The notes: generated by a model from the letters alone, not told the origin. Counted from the first letter of the stretch, positions 1-11,432 are shown. The stretch is 64,000 nucleotides of DNA from Patagioenas fasciata (GCF_037038585.1 NC_092526.1:37647501-37711500), one strand, 5' to 3'. Numbers and translations: made by a program.

Positions 1-2218
1 AGGGGAGGGAGAAAAGCAAGACTACCCAAACTGAGGGTAATTTTCAACCATTTCTCTGCCCCCAGCATAAAGCCCTAAAGCTCACAGACTGAGGCTGCAG
101 GCATTGCTCACTTTCCCCTACAAGGATGCAGGCTCTCAGGACAGGGCTAGAGCATCCACCGATCTCAGTCAGCAGCCACATTCGCACTGAGATGTTGTCT
201 GGGCTCTTCTGCACATGCCGTGCTAAGCACAGAAGTTCCCACTAAGATTATCTCAGAGCAAAGCAGGAAAGCGTAATCTCCGGCACCGATCTCCTGTCGG
301 AGGTAAGAGTCAAACAATCCGACTGCAGATCCCTGTGATGCAGGGCAGAAAAAGGGATGAGGCCGTATCCTGGCCTCTCGCCTTGAATAGCGGTTAAGGA
401 GCATTTTATAAGCCTCTCACAGCTCCAGGTCTGCAGACGGCACGTGCTAAGTCTCTTCTCCCTGGATCCAGGGTGCAGCGGGTGTTTGCAGAGGGGCTCA
501 GTGGCTGTACAGGGCTGCCCCGTGCATCATCCTCCTGCCAGGGCAGGGAGCAGCCACCTCACAGCCGGCCCCGGCTGCAAATCCAGCTGGTAATTGGGAT
601 TTGGGGTTGGTGTGAACTTGAGCAGAAATGCTAATCTGGAGAATATACATCATGCTGCTACCGTTTAGCAACACAGCATGGTTTATGTGTTTTTAATATC
701 CTATTTTATCCTGTCTGACCCTACTTCCCATCCTTTTCCTCGCTCAGCAGACACCAAATACCCTTTTTTCCAGCAGGAGGGCTATAAGAAGAGTGGTTGC
801 TGTGTAGCACTCTCCAGGCACAAGTGTGTGTATCTATCTTGTAAACCAGTGGGAACACACACGCATACACACACAGGCTGAAAGGACATATTTCCACACC
901 GCAGCAAAGCCTCCAGCTTTATGTCAACACAGAAGCTGACACACAACACCTTACCTCTGAACCCAACACCGGAGGACAGGAAACGTTTATCTGAGCCGAT
1001 GCGACAATTTTAGCACAAGGAGCAGCACGTCAGGTCAGCGCAAAGGTCCCTCTGTCCCAGGGGGTGGCTCCCAATGGTGGCCCCAGCAGATGTCTGGGGG
1101 CAACAACCCCCAGGGGAGTTTTCTCCTGGCAACCTCTCTACGCTTCCCACCATCAGCACTTTGAAGACTCCATGAGCCAAAGGTTGCATATGGACCAGCA
1201 TGTTTAACAGTTACTGATGAGGTTTGCTGCTCTTTTTGGTTTAACATATTCCCAGTTTTGTTCTTTTTTAGCTCGCTTCACACATATGAGCATCAGGGAC
1301 CACAGAATCCAAATTTACACCAGCATAATTTGTTGCTGACTTCTGCAAAGTCAAGCTTGACAGAAAGCAGAAGCAGGACCGAGCCCAAAAACTTTATCAC
1401 TACCACATGCATTGCTGAAAGCTTCTCTTACATGACCTTAGTCCCAAACACCTGCTTCCAAGGAGAACAACCTCAATTCTGCTTTACGTTTGGGGTCCAG
1501 TAATTTCCTCAGACTAGATCACATCCAATAAGCCACGTAACCCTGAATCGGGGCCTTGACGCTCCGGCCTGCCAGTCTGGGAGGGCAGAAATGGCACCTT
1601 CCAGGTCCAGTATCAGCTGCAGTGGCAGGATCTGCTCCAGCGAACCTTGTTTCTGAAAAGCACCAACTGATCAGAGCAAGTTGTTGCTTCGCACCCTGTT
1701 CAGTGTGACAGAGAGGGGCCATGTTCAGAGGGCAGGTGCTCAGTGCTGTTGGAGAAGCGGGGTCCTCCTGCCTTCCAGCCTTGTCCCAAATGGAAAGGCA
1801 TTGTGAGCCCACAGGTCCCGATGCCGTGACCAGGGTTGGGCCCCAAGCGCATGGTTTGTCTGCACTGAAAACACCGACCCCAGAGCCCGACCACACCGTG
1901 GAGAGTCCCACTGACTTCAACAGGCTCTGCATCCTGCCTCAAATTAGCACTCACGGCATGGGAAGAACTAGCAGGAAAATGTGTGAAATCGGGAGCGCCA
2001 AGAAAGCAAAGATTTCTTCCCCCCTTACCAAAATAGAACATTGCTATTCCTCCCATCCTAGCTGCTTCCCATCCCACTCAGCACATATTTTGAGCCAAGT
2101 CTTTGAATGGTGTAAATCAACATATCGGCATCGAAGTATAAGAAGTCACAGTAATTTACACCAGCAGAAAAAAAAATCTGGCTGTGATCTAGGGAGACAG
2201 ATACACACTCAGCAGAGG

Positions 2219-2250
2219 GCACACACACACACACGTGCACGCACACACGC
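2219..2250. repeat. (CA)n microsatellite, interrupted
   Basis: A run of CA dinucleotides interrupted by GTGCACG, about 32 bp, in intron 7. Confidence 0.9.
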
Positions 2251-2280
2251 TGAAGAGTGACAGAGCCAGAAGACGAATGG

Positions 2281-2480
2281 GAAAACCATTAACAAATTAA
2301 AAGCACCTTCCAAGAAGCAGTCAAGGGAAATCATTTCCACTGCCGCATCAAAAATCTGCCCATCACCTCCCCATATACTTTATGTTTACTTCCGTTTTAG
2401 TCCAGTCGGCAGGTCTACATGTAAAATTAAATTGATAATCAATGAGAGCTGACCTGCCTAATTAATTTCCTGCAGAAAGC
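2281..2480. promoter_or_regulatory. Candidate cis-regulatory block in intron 7
   Basis: An AT-rich block with ATTGATAATCAAT (2431-2443), CTAATTAATTTCC and the inverted pair GGCAGGTC (2408-2415) / GACCTGCC (2451-2458) around it. Homeodomain- and ONECUT/CUX-like motifs suggest an enhancer; no direct evidence. Confidence 0.25.
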
Positions 2481-3912
2481 AAATGGTGGGAGATGATGTC
2501 TAGGCTAGAGGAGGACCGGGCAGATTTTCCATGTGCACACACATGCAGGCGCCACACCAACACTTACAAGTTGTATTTCTGACATGCTGGCACTGCCACA
2601 GGGTGATGGGGGTATTTAAGAAGCTGCATTAGTTCCAGTGAGTATGGGAATTGTGCCAATGGCAGTTTGGAGTGAAGAGAGAGAAGGACAGGGAGACAAA
2701 AAGCGCCGTGAAGTCAAAGAGGCAGTGAGTCAGAGAGTCGACCTCTCTCCCACTTTATTTATTGTGCTGTTTGGCCACTACGCAACTTCTTGGGGAGCTA
2801 AAGAAAGTGGCTGGGGGAGGCAGAGGAGAAGGCCAAGGATGGCAGCAGCCCTGCCTTCATCCATATGTATGTGTCTCTCTAGACCCACTAGATTTACTGC
2901 AGGATTATGTTACTCCCGTGGAGACAGAGCCCTGGAACAGAGCATGCTAACAGGATTAGGGCTTCAGGATTTTGACAGAGAAGCATGAAGGAGAAAATTA
3001 GGGGAGATTATTTTCCTTGTCAGATAGGGAAGGCATAAAATGGGGCATGTTTGATGGTGGGAGGATTCTGGCTTGAGTGGAGGGTAGATAGCTCTGGATT
3101 TATTAAATCCAGGAACAAGGAGGTAAAAGAAAAATGATACTTGGCAAGACTCAGTGAATCACAGCCATCTGGGCAAGGCACAGCGTGCAGGGCTGGGCTT
3201 GCCAGCACCGTGTCTTTGAGAGGCTCCACTCAGATCCAGGAGTCACCAGGGACACAAGTGGCACTCTGTTAGCCTGCAAAGGAGATATCAGGCCCAGAAG
3301 TACAGAGCTGTAGCCTTGCTAGGAAATCCAGGGCTGTAAATCTCCCCTGGTACTGCAGGAAGGGTGAATGCACAGGGCTGCCTTTCCCAAAGCCTGACAT
3401 ATTTGTCCTGCCTGCAAAAGCAGCAGAAGCAGGTTGGGACCTGGGGATGCTTCTGGGCAAACTTTCTGCACCATGATGTCTCTGTGCTGAAGCACTTGTG
3501 GCATTCTAGCTGATCACACAAGCTTTTCCTGAGTTCTCCAGATAAAGAAGCCACAGGGCTGAAACCTCTTCCTCCCCAGATGAACGAACACAGGAGAGCT
3601 CATTAAGAACTGAAAGTACAGAGGAATGCTCCGAAGGGAAGGCATAAATGTCTCCAAAGAGTCATCCTCAATATTCCCCACCAGTACCAAACACCTCTGA
3701 CATTCCCAGCTCCATGCACAGCTGAGATATTTGGTTCTTCACAGCAATTCAACCTGCCTTCTTGCCTCCACTTGAAATGCTACCCAGGAAGATCAGCTGA
3801 TGACAAGTACAAAGCCATCAAAATGAGCAGGAAATGGAAAATGCACATCGCTGGACCTTGTTGCCATTTCTCATCCATTCACTTCTACTGGTTCTCAAAG
3901 CAAATGTTTCAG

Positions 3913-3965
3913 GTGCATCCTCCCATTTTACACACAGATCAACTGAGGCAGTGAGAGCACCCATC
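3913..3965 (-). mobile_element. Possible MIR-like fragment
   Basis: CATCCTCCCATTTTACACAC followed by AACTGAGGCAGTGAGAGCACCC resembles the reverse complement of the MIR segment with CCCATTTTACAGATG and AAACTGAGGCACAGAG. The match is short and diverged. Confidence 0.35.
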
Positions 3966-5090
3966 ACATTCCCAACCTACCCTGAATCCTGAAACCCATC
4001 CCGTCCCCCGGTCCCTCACCACAGCAGATGATCCCCGTGATCCGCAGTTACTAAGATGAAGTGGCTCAGACCATACAGGACCTGGAACTCAAGACCCTAC
4101 AAAGAAGGAAGTGGATCAGAACGGATGAGCATTTTGTTTTCCAATAAAATCCTCATAGCTGAATCTGCCCAAAGAAAATGGCCAAAATCAAAAGGTCAAA
4201 TCCTGCCAGGTGCTCTTTCCTTCCTTGGGTTCAGGAATGAGTTGTTGTTTTCTAAAGACATTTGCAAACCACTAGATAAGATCGCGGTGCTCACACCATG
4301 GTTGGTTCCTGGAAGATAACCTCTGGGGCCACCAAACCCAGATGACACAGAGGGGGATGCAACAGGGAGGGCAAGAGCCAGAGCAGAATTTCTGGGGCAG
4401 GAGTTATTTGGCTCTGTCCCACGGGGATGTGCTGGTGGCTAGTAAGGGGTGAGTGTGGGGCGAGACATGGTGGCGGCTGCTCTCCTCCCCATGGTCCCAG
4501 GCTCTGAGCAAGGACGGACATCACCCCCTGGACAGTGGGACCTCTAGGGTGTGCTGAGCTGGGCTTTGTGGGGAAAGCCCAGCAACAGTGGGGTGGGAAA
4601 GGAAAGGTGTGAGTGTGGGGCTTCTCTCTACCCAGCTGCACACTGCTGCTTTCCCACCCCAGAAACGCAGCAGCACTTGGCGTGGAAACAGCCCAGCCAG
4701 CCCTTGTCTGCTGCGAGCGCATATTAATCTTGTTTTCCTCTGCTTCATTCTGCCTTTCCCATTTCCCTGAGTGCCAGCAGCTGGGGACTCAAAGGTGAGC
4801 CATCGTGTTTTGCAGGGAAACACCCTGGCCCCACACTCCTCTGAAACACAAGGGGGAGGTGAAGTGGGGGCCAAAAAAGAGGAGGCCGGAGCTCTCTGTC
4901 CTCTGCAGAGACCATCATCCCCTCCCCAGCCCTCCTGCACTTGCTGGTTTTCTCTTGCTTTAGTTCCCTGATGAAGATGTAAATGTTAGCTGACCCGCCT
5001 ATAACACGGCAGAGCTTTGCTTTTGGCCCACACAGCCAGCAAAAACTCAGAGCAGTGTTTGATACACCCCATATGCCTATGTATGCATGT

Positions 5091-5129
5091 GCATATATAT
5101 ATATATATGTATGTGTGTATATATATATA

Positions 5130-5160
<31 letters not shown>

Positions 5161-5166
5161 CTATCT
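5091..5166. repeat. Compound (TA)n/(TG)n microsatellite
   Basis: Three (AT)n blocks are separated by ATGTGTGT-type interruptions, about 76 bp in all. The tract is likely length-polymorphic and may extrude cruciforms. Confidence 0.95.
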
Positions 5167-6254
5167 AGATGTGTATAGAGGAATAGAGAGTCTCTGTCTG
5201 TCCACCCCCTCCCCTTCCTCCCCGCTCCTCATGGCACCAAATCAAGCTGCGGCAGACTTGACAAATCTATTTGGCACGGTTTGCTCCACCGTTGCAGAAC
5301 CATGCGGAGCGCCGCACTGACGCAGGGAGGAATCTGCACCTTCAACACAGACATCTGGGAGCTTGCCCGATGTGGGAACAGTGGGGATTCACACAGAGAA
5401 GGAATGGGGGGCCAGAGCCCCCCAGCATCAAGCCCATGAGTGAGGGGTCAGTTGTTTGGAGGAGAGGGAAAGCAGAACCTGGATGCAAGGGGTAGGTGAG
5501 CCACCAAAAAGCAATTCCTTATCTTCCAGCCTCGGGAGGTGTCTGTTAAATCGAGGTCAGAACACAGGAATGAGGTGAAACTGGAATAAAGGAGTAAAAA
5601 AAGGAGAGCTTTAATTTTTCCTCTTTTTTATGAAGAGAGAAAACAGCAGAAAGAAGATGACAGGATCAAGGACCAAATCCTGAAATGGTGGCAATGCACA
5701 TGGCTGTGGGACTGTTTTGGGTTGACACTGGCCAGGCTTTAGGGGCTTATTGGAGTGATGTAAATTGGCCCAGTTGCATTGAAACCAGTCGTGCCATCCA
5801 GTTCTACCCCAGCTGAAGACCCGGTGTCCAACACCCAGGACAGTGAGGATGGGACACCTACTCATCTCTGCAACTAAAACCATCCTCCAGACCAGATTCC
5901 CACCCCAGTTATACTCCAAAGGTAAAGTTATTGCCAGTGGTTATTTGAAACACTAAACCGTGCATTTAGCCCATCTCTCTGCCTGGTGTGCCGCCAATCG
6001 ACCGTCTCCCTCATCTTGCAGAAACAGCCCCAGTGAGACCTCAAACTTGTCGTTTCCACAGGCTGCCTGGGGTGAGGAGAGGCAGCCCTGGTTCATGGAA
6101 AGGTCTGCCGTGGCCAGTGGGTCCTGAGACAGCACAGAGCCCCTGCATTGGTGGACGGCCACCGCGTTAGGGTTATAGGTGAGCTCTGCCATGAGCTGTG
6201 GCCCCGCAGCCAGCCCACCTGAGGTCCGGAGGAGCCCTGACTCTCCTATGCGCT

Positions 6255-6345
6255 GCTCCGTGCCTCCATTTCCCCACCTCTAAAATAGGACCAACACAAC
6301 CTCACTGGCACGCGAGGAGCTTAAATACTGCAAATATTGGAGGTA
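6255..6345 (+). mobile_element. MIR-like SINE fragment
   Basis: GTGCCTCCATTTCCCCACCT followed by CTAAAATAGGACCAACACAACCTC and AGGAGCTTAAATA resembles the MIR segment with GTGCCTCAGTTTCC, CTGTAAAATGGG and GAGGATTAAAT. The match is old and diverged; the assignment is from memory of the consensus. Confidence 0.5.
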
Positions 6346-7485
6346 TGAGACCCTGCTAGGGGCCTCTGCACAGAGAGAACTCATTCTGGGAAGCAGCGTG
6401 AATTTGAATCGTGAGACGCGCTTGTGGGGAAGGGGAAATCACGCGGCCCGGAAGGGAAGGAAATGTCTGGATGAATCCTGGACAAGGCAGGCTCCTGCAT
6501 TTCATGCCAGCAGAGACTGTGCCAGCAAAGGGAGGGGACAGCTAATTTAACAGAAGCGCTGAGCAAGCACAAATTGCTGGGACGTGCATGCGGGCGGAGG
6601 TGTGTGGGACCCCAGCCACCGAGTTCACGCAGACGGATTATGGCACATCAACAGGGAGGACCTGGCATCACAGGCGAGCAGGGAAGGGTTTTCTCGAGGT
6701 GCCCGTAGCTGGGGGACAACCACACTACCAAGGCAAGTGACAGAGCAGAACCAGCCTGGCACCACAGCTGCCTTAATACCCCTCCCCATTTGCCAAAGCT
6801 CCCATGCAGACCACCTCAAGCTTGCCTCGCCTGGCCACGCAGCAGCACCCACAAGGCTTGGAAGGGCTGAAGGTCCATATTTACCCTTCTCCCCATCTCT
6901 GTGTGCCTGCCAGAAACACATCAAGAACATGCAGCAGCCCCCAGGGCTCAGTGCATCCTTGCTGACTGCGCCTGCTAGTGCGGATACCACGTCTCTGGCA
7001 GCTTGAATTGCTCCTTATTATTTATTGTTCATTTTGTTCTCTGGGATGGTGCGATGCCCTCTTAGGATATGTGCCCTTTCATTTCCAGGCCTCAATAATT
7101 CCTAAAGTACAGTTTCATGTGGTTTTGTGATTGTTAACCCAGCATGCAGACAGGGTTATGGCCATAAAAGTTCAATGAATCTTGTATGGCAAAACACAGG
7201 CTGTGAAAGCATTTTCCCCTTCATTTGCAGTCAAATAACATACTCTCACCACCACGAAAGATGCAACAGCGGCCAGGTTTTCCAAGGAATAGTGTTTCCT
7301 CATTGCTGTGCAAAGGAGAAAGGACTATTTCTGCTCAGAGCATCATTAGTCTTTTAACCCTCATCAGAAAAAGGTCTCTCACAGATTAAACCCTCCAGGC
7401 CTGTAAAAATCCCTTTGTTCTATTCCCTCCCATCAGCTGCAAGACTCACCAAGGTGCATGCAAAAGAGACAAAAAAGCCTTTTAC

Positions 7486-7641
7486 CTTGTGGTTTTTCCC
7501 ATGTCGGTACATCATCCAGTCCTCCCCATTGGTGCTGACCTCCAGCTTGTAGGTACGCACGTAGTAGCCATTCTGGGTTTCTCTGGAGATGGCACCCTGC
7601 GTGGCAATGGCTGTGAGCACAGTCAGGAAGTGGAGGTCCAC
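7486..7641 (-). CDS. NRP2: NRP2 coding exon 7: middle of F5/8C domain b1 (last exon in window)
   Basis: The exon encodes residues 331-382 as 52 whole codons, with phase 0 at both ends. The acceptor is CCCCCGGAAAG|GTGGAC after a T- and C-rich tract (AAG rather than the usual CAG); the donor is CACAAG|GTAAAA. The peptide opens VDLHFLTVLTAIATQ and continues AISRETQNGYYVRTYKLEV and TNGEDWMMYRHGKNHK. It provides the rest of the ligand pocket: S349, T352 and Y356. In NRP2 the protein should continue from residue 383 to the b1 terminal cysteine near 427; that exon is not found between 7485 and 1. Because the exon is frame-neutral, its omission would delete 52 residues of b1 without a frameshift. Confidence 0.97.
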
Positions 7642-7927
7642 CTTTCCGGGGGAAAAAGGGACAAGAGAGAGAGTGGTGACCACCAGAGAGCCCAGGCTGG
7701 CTAGTTAGTTCCCCCCTCTGTTTCTGAAAAATGAAAAGGCGTGAATTCAGTCTGTCTCACTCCATCTGTGGGCACACATTTCAACAGGCACAATCTCCTC
7801 AGGCTGACTTCAGCAGGATGCATGCAGGCAGGACCACGGGACAAGAGAAGACTAAGGATCTTGATGTCCGTCCATATGGGACTATCACAAACCCTTCTTT
7901 ATGCCTCAGAACAAGCAACAGGATCCG

Positions 7928-7955
7928 CAAACACAAATCACAGCGTAATGCCATG
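7928..7955 (+). repeat. 28-bp repeat, copy 1 (intron 6)
   Basis: The 28 bases beginning CAAACACAAATC and ending CGTAATGCCATG are identical to 12890-12917, in the same orientation. Flanks are unrelated. I do not recognise the family. Confidence 0.9.
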
Positions 7956-8055
7956 GAGCTCATGTCCATTAAAGCAGGACAGAGGCTGACTTCTTCCACG
8001 TAAAATAAAAGCTTGATGTGCGATTAGCAAGTGCTGCAATTCCTGGTTTTCCTTC

Positions 8056-8075
8056 TTTTTTTTTTTTTTTTTTTT
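8056..8075. repeat. Poly(T) run of 20
   Basis: Twenty consecutive T on the plus strand within intron 6. No retroposed copy is recognised next to it. Confidence 0.95.
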
Positions 8076-8697
8076 AATTTTATTTTACAATGTGGGTTGA
8101 GAAAGGTCAGCAGAGCTGTTTTGGTAGCGTGGCCGTGAATGAAGAACGAGACATCTGCTAGAGGCGATGACATTCACCACCTCCTGTCCGTTGTGCCCTT
8201 TAGCAAGCAGTGCCTCACGGCGATGTGACACAGCCAGGAACCCTGTGCGGACAGAGACTGTGGCTCTAACCAGCTGCGAAGGAAGCCTTTGCTGTGCCAG
8301 GCCCCCACCTGACATTAGCCCTCTCCATCACTGATGAGATAAATATTATTCTAGTTGTTTTTCCACGAGCCTCCCAGACACTTTGGTCCTCAGGTGGAGT
8401 CAGTGGCCCTTGTAAGTGGCAGAGGTCCCTCAGACTGTGTCGGTGTGCTAGAGAGTACATCAAGGTTTCGCAAAGGAAGGAGGGGGTGGGAGAGGGACAG
8501 CGGGTCAAGCCAGCCCTGATGGGACAGCCAGCCTGTCACACCTCACGGGAGGCATCACAGCTCCCCTGCTGCTTGCTCCCCATGAGCCAGAGAGGCAATA
8601 AAAAATTCAACAAGCCTTATGGTCAAGGGTCAGTTTAACAGCGTGACACTCCATTTGGTGAGGGAAGAGGGGAGGAGGGGCTGCAAAGCGTGCGTAC

Positions 8698-8867
8698 CTG
8701 GAGGTACTCTTTGTTGCTGTCGACATTGGGGGTCCAGCCGTTGTCATCGCTGTTGAGGCGGCTCTGTTGAGGGGTCCATCGCCCGTCTGAGTAGGTGGAG
8801 GATGCAGTGATCTGCATGTTGGAGATCCTGCCAGACTCCATCCCCAGCGGTACATTGCACTGGAAGT
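8698..8867 (-). CDS. NRP2: NRP2 coding exon 6: N-terminal part of F5/8C domain b1
   Basis: The exon completes N274, encodes residues 275-330 and ends exactly on a codon (CTC CAG|GTACGC). The acceptor is CCGCTCCAG|ACTTCC. FQC brings C277, the first cysteine of b1. The region holds GMESGRISNMQITASS, then four residues of the pocket that binds the C-terminal arginine of VEGF: Y299 in STYSDG, W304 in GRWTP, and T319 and D323 in GWTPNVDSN. Binding by these residues is known from neuropilin structures; here only their presence is seen. At 170 nt the exon is not a multiple of three, so skipping it would break the frame. A (TG)6 tract lies 10-22 nt upstream of the acceptor, inside the usual pyrimidine-tract zone. 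Confidence 0.97.
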
Positions 8868-10664
8868 CTGGAGCGGACACACACACACAGGTCAGCTTAT
8901 ATCCTCTGTACTTCACTCCCCAGGAGAAGGCAGCCCTGACCTCTCCTTCCCAGCTAAACCCAAGCAAAGCTGCCTGCTTGGAAAGACGAACAGATCCCCA
9001 CCATCTTGCAGGTTGTGTGTGCTCACAGATGGCACTGAAAAATTAAAGATGGGCCAGCTTTATGTTTGCATGGCCCCCTGAAAACTGGCACAGTCCAGAC
9101 CTTTCCCTCTTTATCTCCTTCACCTTTGCACAGTTTCAACACAGTTCTGTCCCTTCCCTCTCTCCATTACCACCAAGGCGTCCCAAGTCCCTTTGCCACA
9201 AAGTTCCGCAACTTCTTGAAGGCCAGAGCTGAAACCTAGGCATTGACCAGGCGAGGAGTATGTGCAGGCACAATGGGGGGGTGCTTATTGCTGTGCTGCT
9301 GGCAGGAATGTCAAGGCCTGGAATGGGAAGGTCTAAGGGATTTGTGTGCATGTGATAGTATAGATGCATATACGTACATGTCTCTATACATGTGTGTACG
9401 CTATACGTGGTATCAAGCCCATAGGAATTAACCAGCCAAGAATACGAAAGACTGTGGTATGATTTCATTTGGGTTTCCTCACTTCTAAAACTTTAAAAGT
9501 CACAATTAACTCAATCTTATTGCCCATCTCATATATTTTATGGCAGCTGTCCTGTTAAAAACATCAGTAAAGTAAATATTGATAGGAAATACTGCAAGGG
9601 TCTAATAGGGCTCCACCAAACTGCTTGTGTTTTTAATGTGGCCAAGTCAACCCTGAGTGGAAATGATGGGCCAAGTTAAGATCTCAGTGGTATTATTAAA
9701 GTTTCAATTTTACACCAGCTCTCGTGCTTGATTTCTCAAGCTTTGTGTGTCATTAACATTTTATTTCCCAATCGTTTTAAAGAACAGACTAGAAAGGAGA
9801 TTAAAGAACAGACCAACTGAGTGTGGATATAGATAATGGTGAAGAGCTCATGCTTGTCTGTAACTCTCACAGCCTCAGCAGACCATCCCTGACTCAATCA
9901 CAGAGCAAGAGCCTGTAACCCAACTGCCCTGGAGCTGCACAACCCCTGTTCTCCACTGCTCTCCATCACGGGCTTTCAGTGTCGGGTCATGGACCCCCTC
10001 TCTTTCTCTGGGGCTGAGGGAGTCCTGAAGGCTTCTTCTGTCATATCACAGATTCACTGCAAACAGAGGTCGAGAACTGCAGCTCTGATGTAAAAATACC
10101 ATGGGAAAACAAACTGAATCTTTCCTCGCCTGCAAGCATTATCACAAAGAATCGAAATGCTCTTCATTCTCAAAATACACAACTTACTTCCTCACTCCAC
10201 AACAATTTACCTCCCTTAATAAGAGATCCAAACCATACTTGGTTTGAAATTCTCAGAGCTTTTGGCATTTTTTAATTAGCCAAGAAGTTCCAGTTTGCAG
10301 TTTGGGGCTGTGAGTTTTTGGAAAACCAGAGAGAGGTGGAGAGTTTCCCTCGTGCTCTAAAGAATCTGCTGCACCCGCTGGGCTGAAGTCTTCCCCTAAA
10401 TCCTTTGGGCTGAGCACACACATGAAGGATTCTATCCCAAAAGGTATTGAGGAAACTTCACAAGCAAGTGAAAAGTCAAAGAAAGGTCAGAAAGTGTGAT
10501 TCCTACTGAATTCTCACTTCTATGAGAAACAGAGAACACACCTAGTGCGATTGCGTCCCTGGACACACTCCTGCCTGCCTCACTCTTACATGTGCCATGT
10601 GAAAACTTGGGGAAAAAACAGTGACATGACTGCCTGAAGTCAAACACACACGGTTCCAACTTAC
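8868..10664 (-). other. NRP2: NRP2 intron 5
   Basis: A 1797-bp intron between exons 5 and 6. Its 3' end carries the (TG)6 tract next to the exon 6 acceptor. An alternating purine-pyrimidine stretch with ATGCATATACGTACATG-like composition lies at about 9340-9410. The rest is unique sequence with no supported exon. Confidence 0.9.
8877..8889 (-). repeat. (TG)6 tract upstream of the exon 6 acceptor
   Basis: The plus strand reads (AC)6 plus A; in the transcript it is a 13-nt UG tract at -10 to -22 from exon 6. UG repeats in such positions are known TDP-43 binding sites, as in CFTR exon 9. Confidence 0.9.
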
Positions 10665-10820
10665 TTTCTGGGACTTCCTGCTGGATCAAGTAGTACTGAG
10701 CAGAGAAACCATCTTTAGCCACCGCCAGGTCCGTGTGGAAGGTGAGAGAGAGGACACCCGTGGTTGAGCGGATGTCGGACGGCATCTTAGTGCCACAGTA
10801 CCTGCCTATCAAGGGGCCAA
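10665..10820 (-). CDS. NRP2: NRP2 coding exon 5: end of CUB2 and linker to b1
   Basis: The exon completes V222 (split G|TT), encodes residues 223-273 and gives one base of codon 274. The acceptor is TCTTTTGCAG|TTGGCC and the donor CCAGAAA|GTAAGT, a near-consensus site. The peptide begins GPLIGRYCGTKMPSDIRS and contains the last CUB2 cysteine (C230), then GVLSLTFHTDLAVAKDGFSA and the linker YYLIQQEVPE that leads to the first coagulation-factor-type domain. The reading frame does not stop at the donor but runs on into intron 5, so the annotated end depends on the splice site and on the perfect phase match to exon 6. Length (156 nt) and conservation are as expected for NRP2. Confidence 0.97.
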
Positions 10821-11201
10821 CTGCAAAAGAAAGAGCAGCAGTGGTAATATCGCCTTTTCCACCAGTCTCCTGGGTCACCTGGCATCACTCGGCAGGGATG
10901 TCTTAGCAGGACTGATCAGGATAAAAGAAAGGCTTTGGGGATGGGATATTTTTTTATATCTGCTGGCCCGGTGCCATGCAGAGCACCGTGCAGAAATATC
11001 TACTGCAGCAGGCACTGCTCTGCAATTGCTGGGAAATGGTCCAATCTGATCTGTTTCTTGGTGTTGGTATAGGATGGGGAGGTGCTCCTAGCATTGCATG
11101 AGCCCACTGCCCTTCCCGGAGGGAGGACCAGTGGTATCTTGGAGTGTCCCACGAGACACCAAGAGAGGTTGAGGACAGCAGCACATCACCCCATGGCTTA
11201 C
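10821..11201 (-). other. NRP2: NRP2 intron 4 (381 bp)
   Basis: The shortest intron in the window, between the two CUB2 exons. The donor is GTAAGC and the acceptor TTTTGCAG. Nothing else is recognised. Confidence 0.92.
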
Positions 11202-11432
11202 CCTGAGGGATGCCATCCCAGATGTCCAGCCAGTCGTATTTGCAATCTCCTTCCCCCGCCTGCAGTGGGTCATGCTCGAGGTCAAAGAGCAGAAAGTGGA
11301 GGAGGATTTCTGTCTTTGGCTTGGCTATGATGGTGAAGATGCAGTCCAGGTTGTGCGGATACTTGTCAGGGAAACCTGGAGACTCAATAGTGCCATTGGA
11401 GGCAGTGAAGTTTCTAGAGCAGTCCTCGGAGC
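11202..11432 (-). CDS. NRP2: NRP2 coding exon 4: first part of CUB2 (a2)
   Basis: The exon completes G145, encodes residues 146-221 and gives one base of codon 222. The acceptor is CTCTACAG|GCTCCG, the donor CCTCAGG|GTAAGC. Key features are C149 in SEDCSRN, two adjacent N-glycosylation sequons N152-F-T and N157-G-T at the same numbers as in human NRP2, ESPGFPDKYPHNLDC (C175), FDLEHDPLQAGEGDCKYDW and LDIWDGIPQ. The DLEHD and GDCKYDW segments carry acidic residues in the positions typical of calcium-binding CUB2 domains. CUB2 works with CUB1 in binding semaphorin 3F and 3C. The next exon follows after an intron of only 381 bp, the shortest in the window. Confidence 0.97.

Larger units (their letters stand above)
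1..7485 (-). other. NRP2: NRP2 intron 7 (partial)
   Basis: This stretch holds no exon I can support on either strand. It contains an AT/GT microsatellite at 5091-5166, a short (CA)n tract near 2219-2250, two MIR-like fragments (about 3913-3965 and 6255-6345), and an AT-rich block at 2281-2480 with nested inverted repeats and homeodomain-like motifs. Open frames here are short, overlap one another in several frames and match no family I know. The intron's 3' end lies outside the window. Confidence 0.85.
7642..8697 (-). other. NRP2: NRP2 intron 6
   Basis: A 1056-bp intron between exons 6 and 7. It holds a run of 20 T at 8056-8075 (A-rich in the transcript) and, at 7928-7955, one copy of the perfect 28-bp sequence that recurs in intron 3. 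No coding signal is seen. Confidence 0.9.

Noticed and set aside
1721..2260. Plus-strand open frame of 179 codons
   Set aside because: It ends in the translated CA repeat (HTHTRARTH), overlaps other frames and has no family resemblance.
1..7485. Exon 8 of NRP2 (residues 383 onward)
   Set aside because: I looked for the expected peptide after HGKNHK on the minus strand and found none; the exon must lie outside the window.
8041..8090. Poly(T) run as the tail of a processed pseudogene or SINE
   Set aside because: Sequence on both sides shows no gene or SINE body and no clear target-site duplication; treated as a simple homopolymer.
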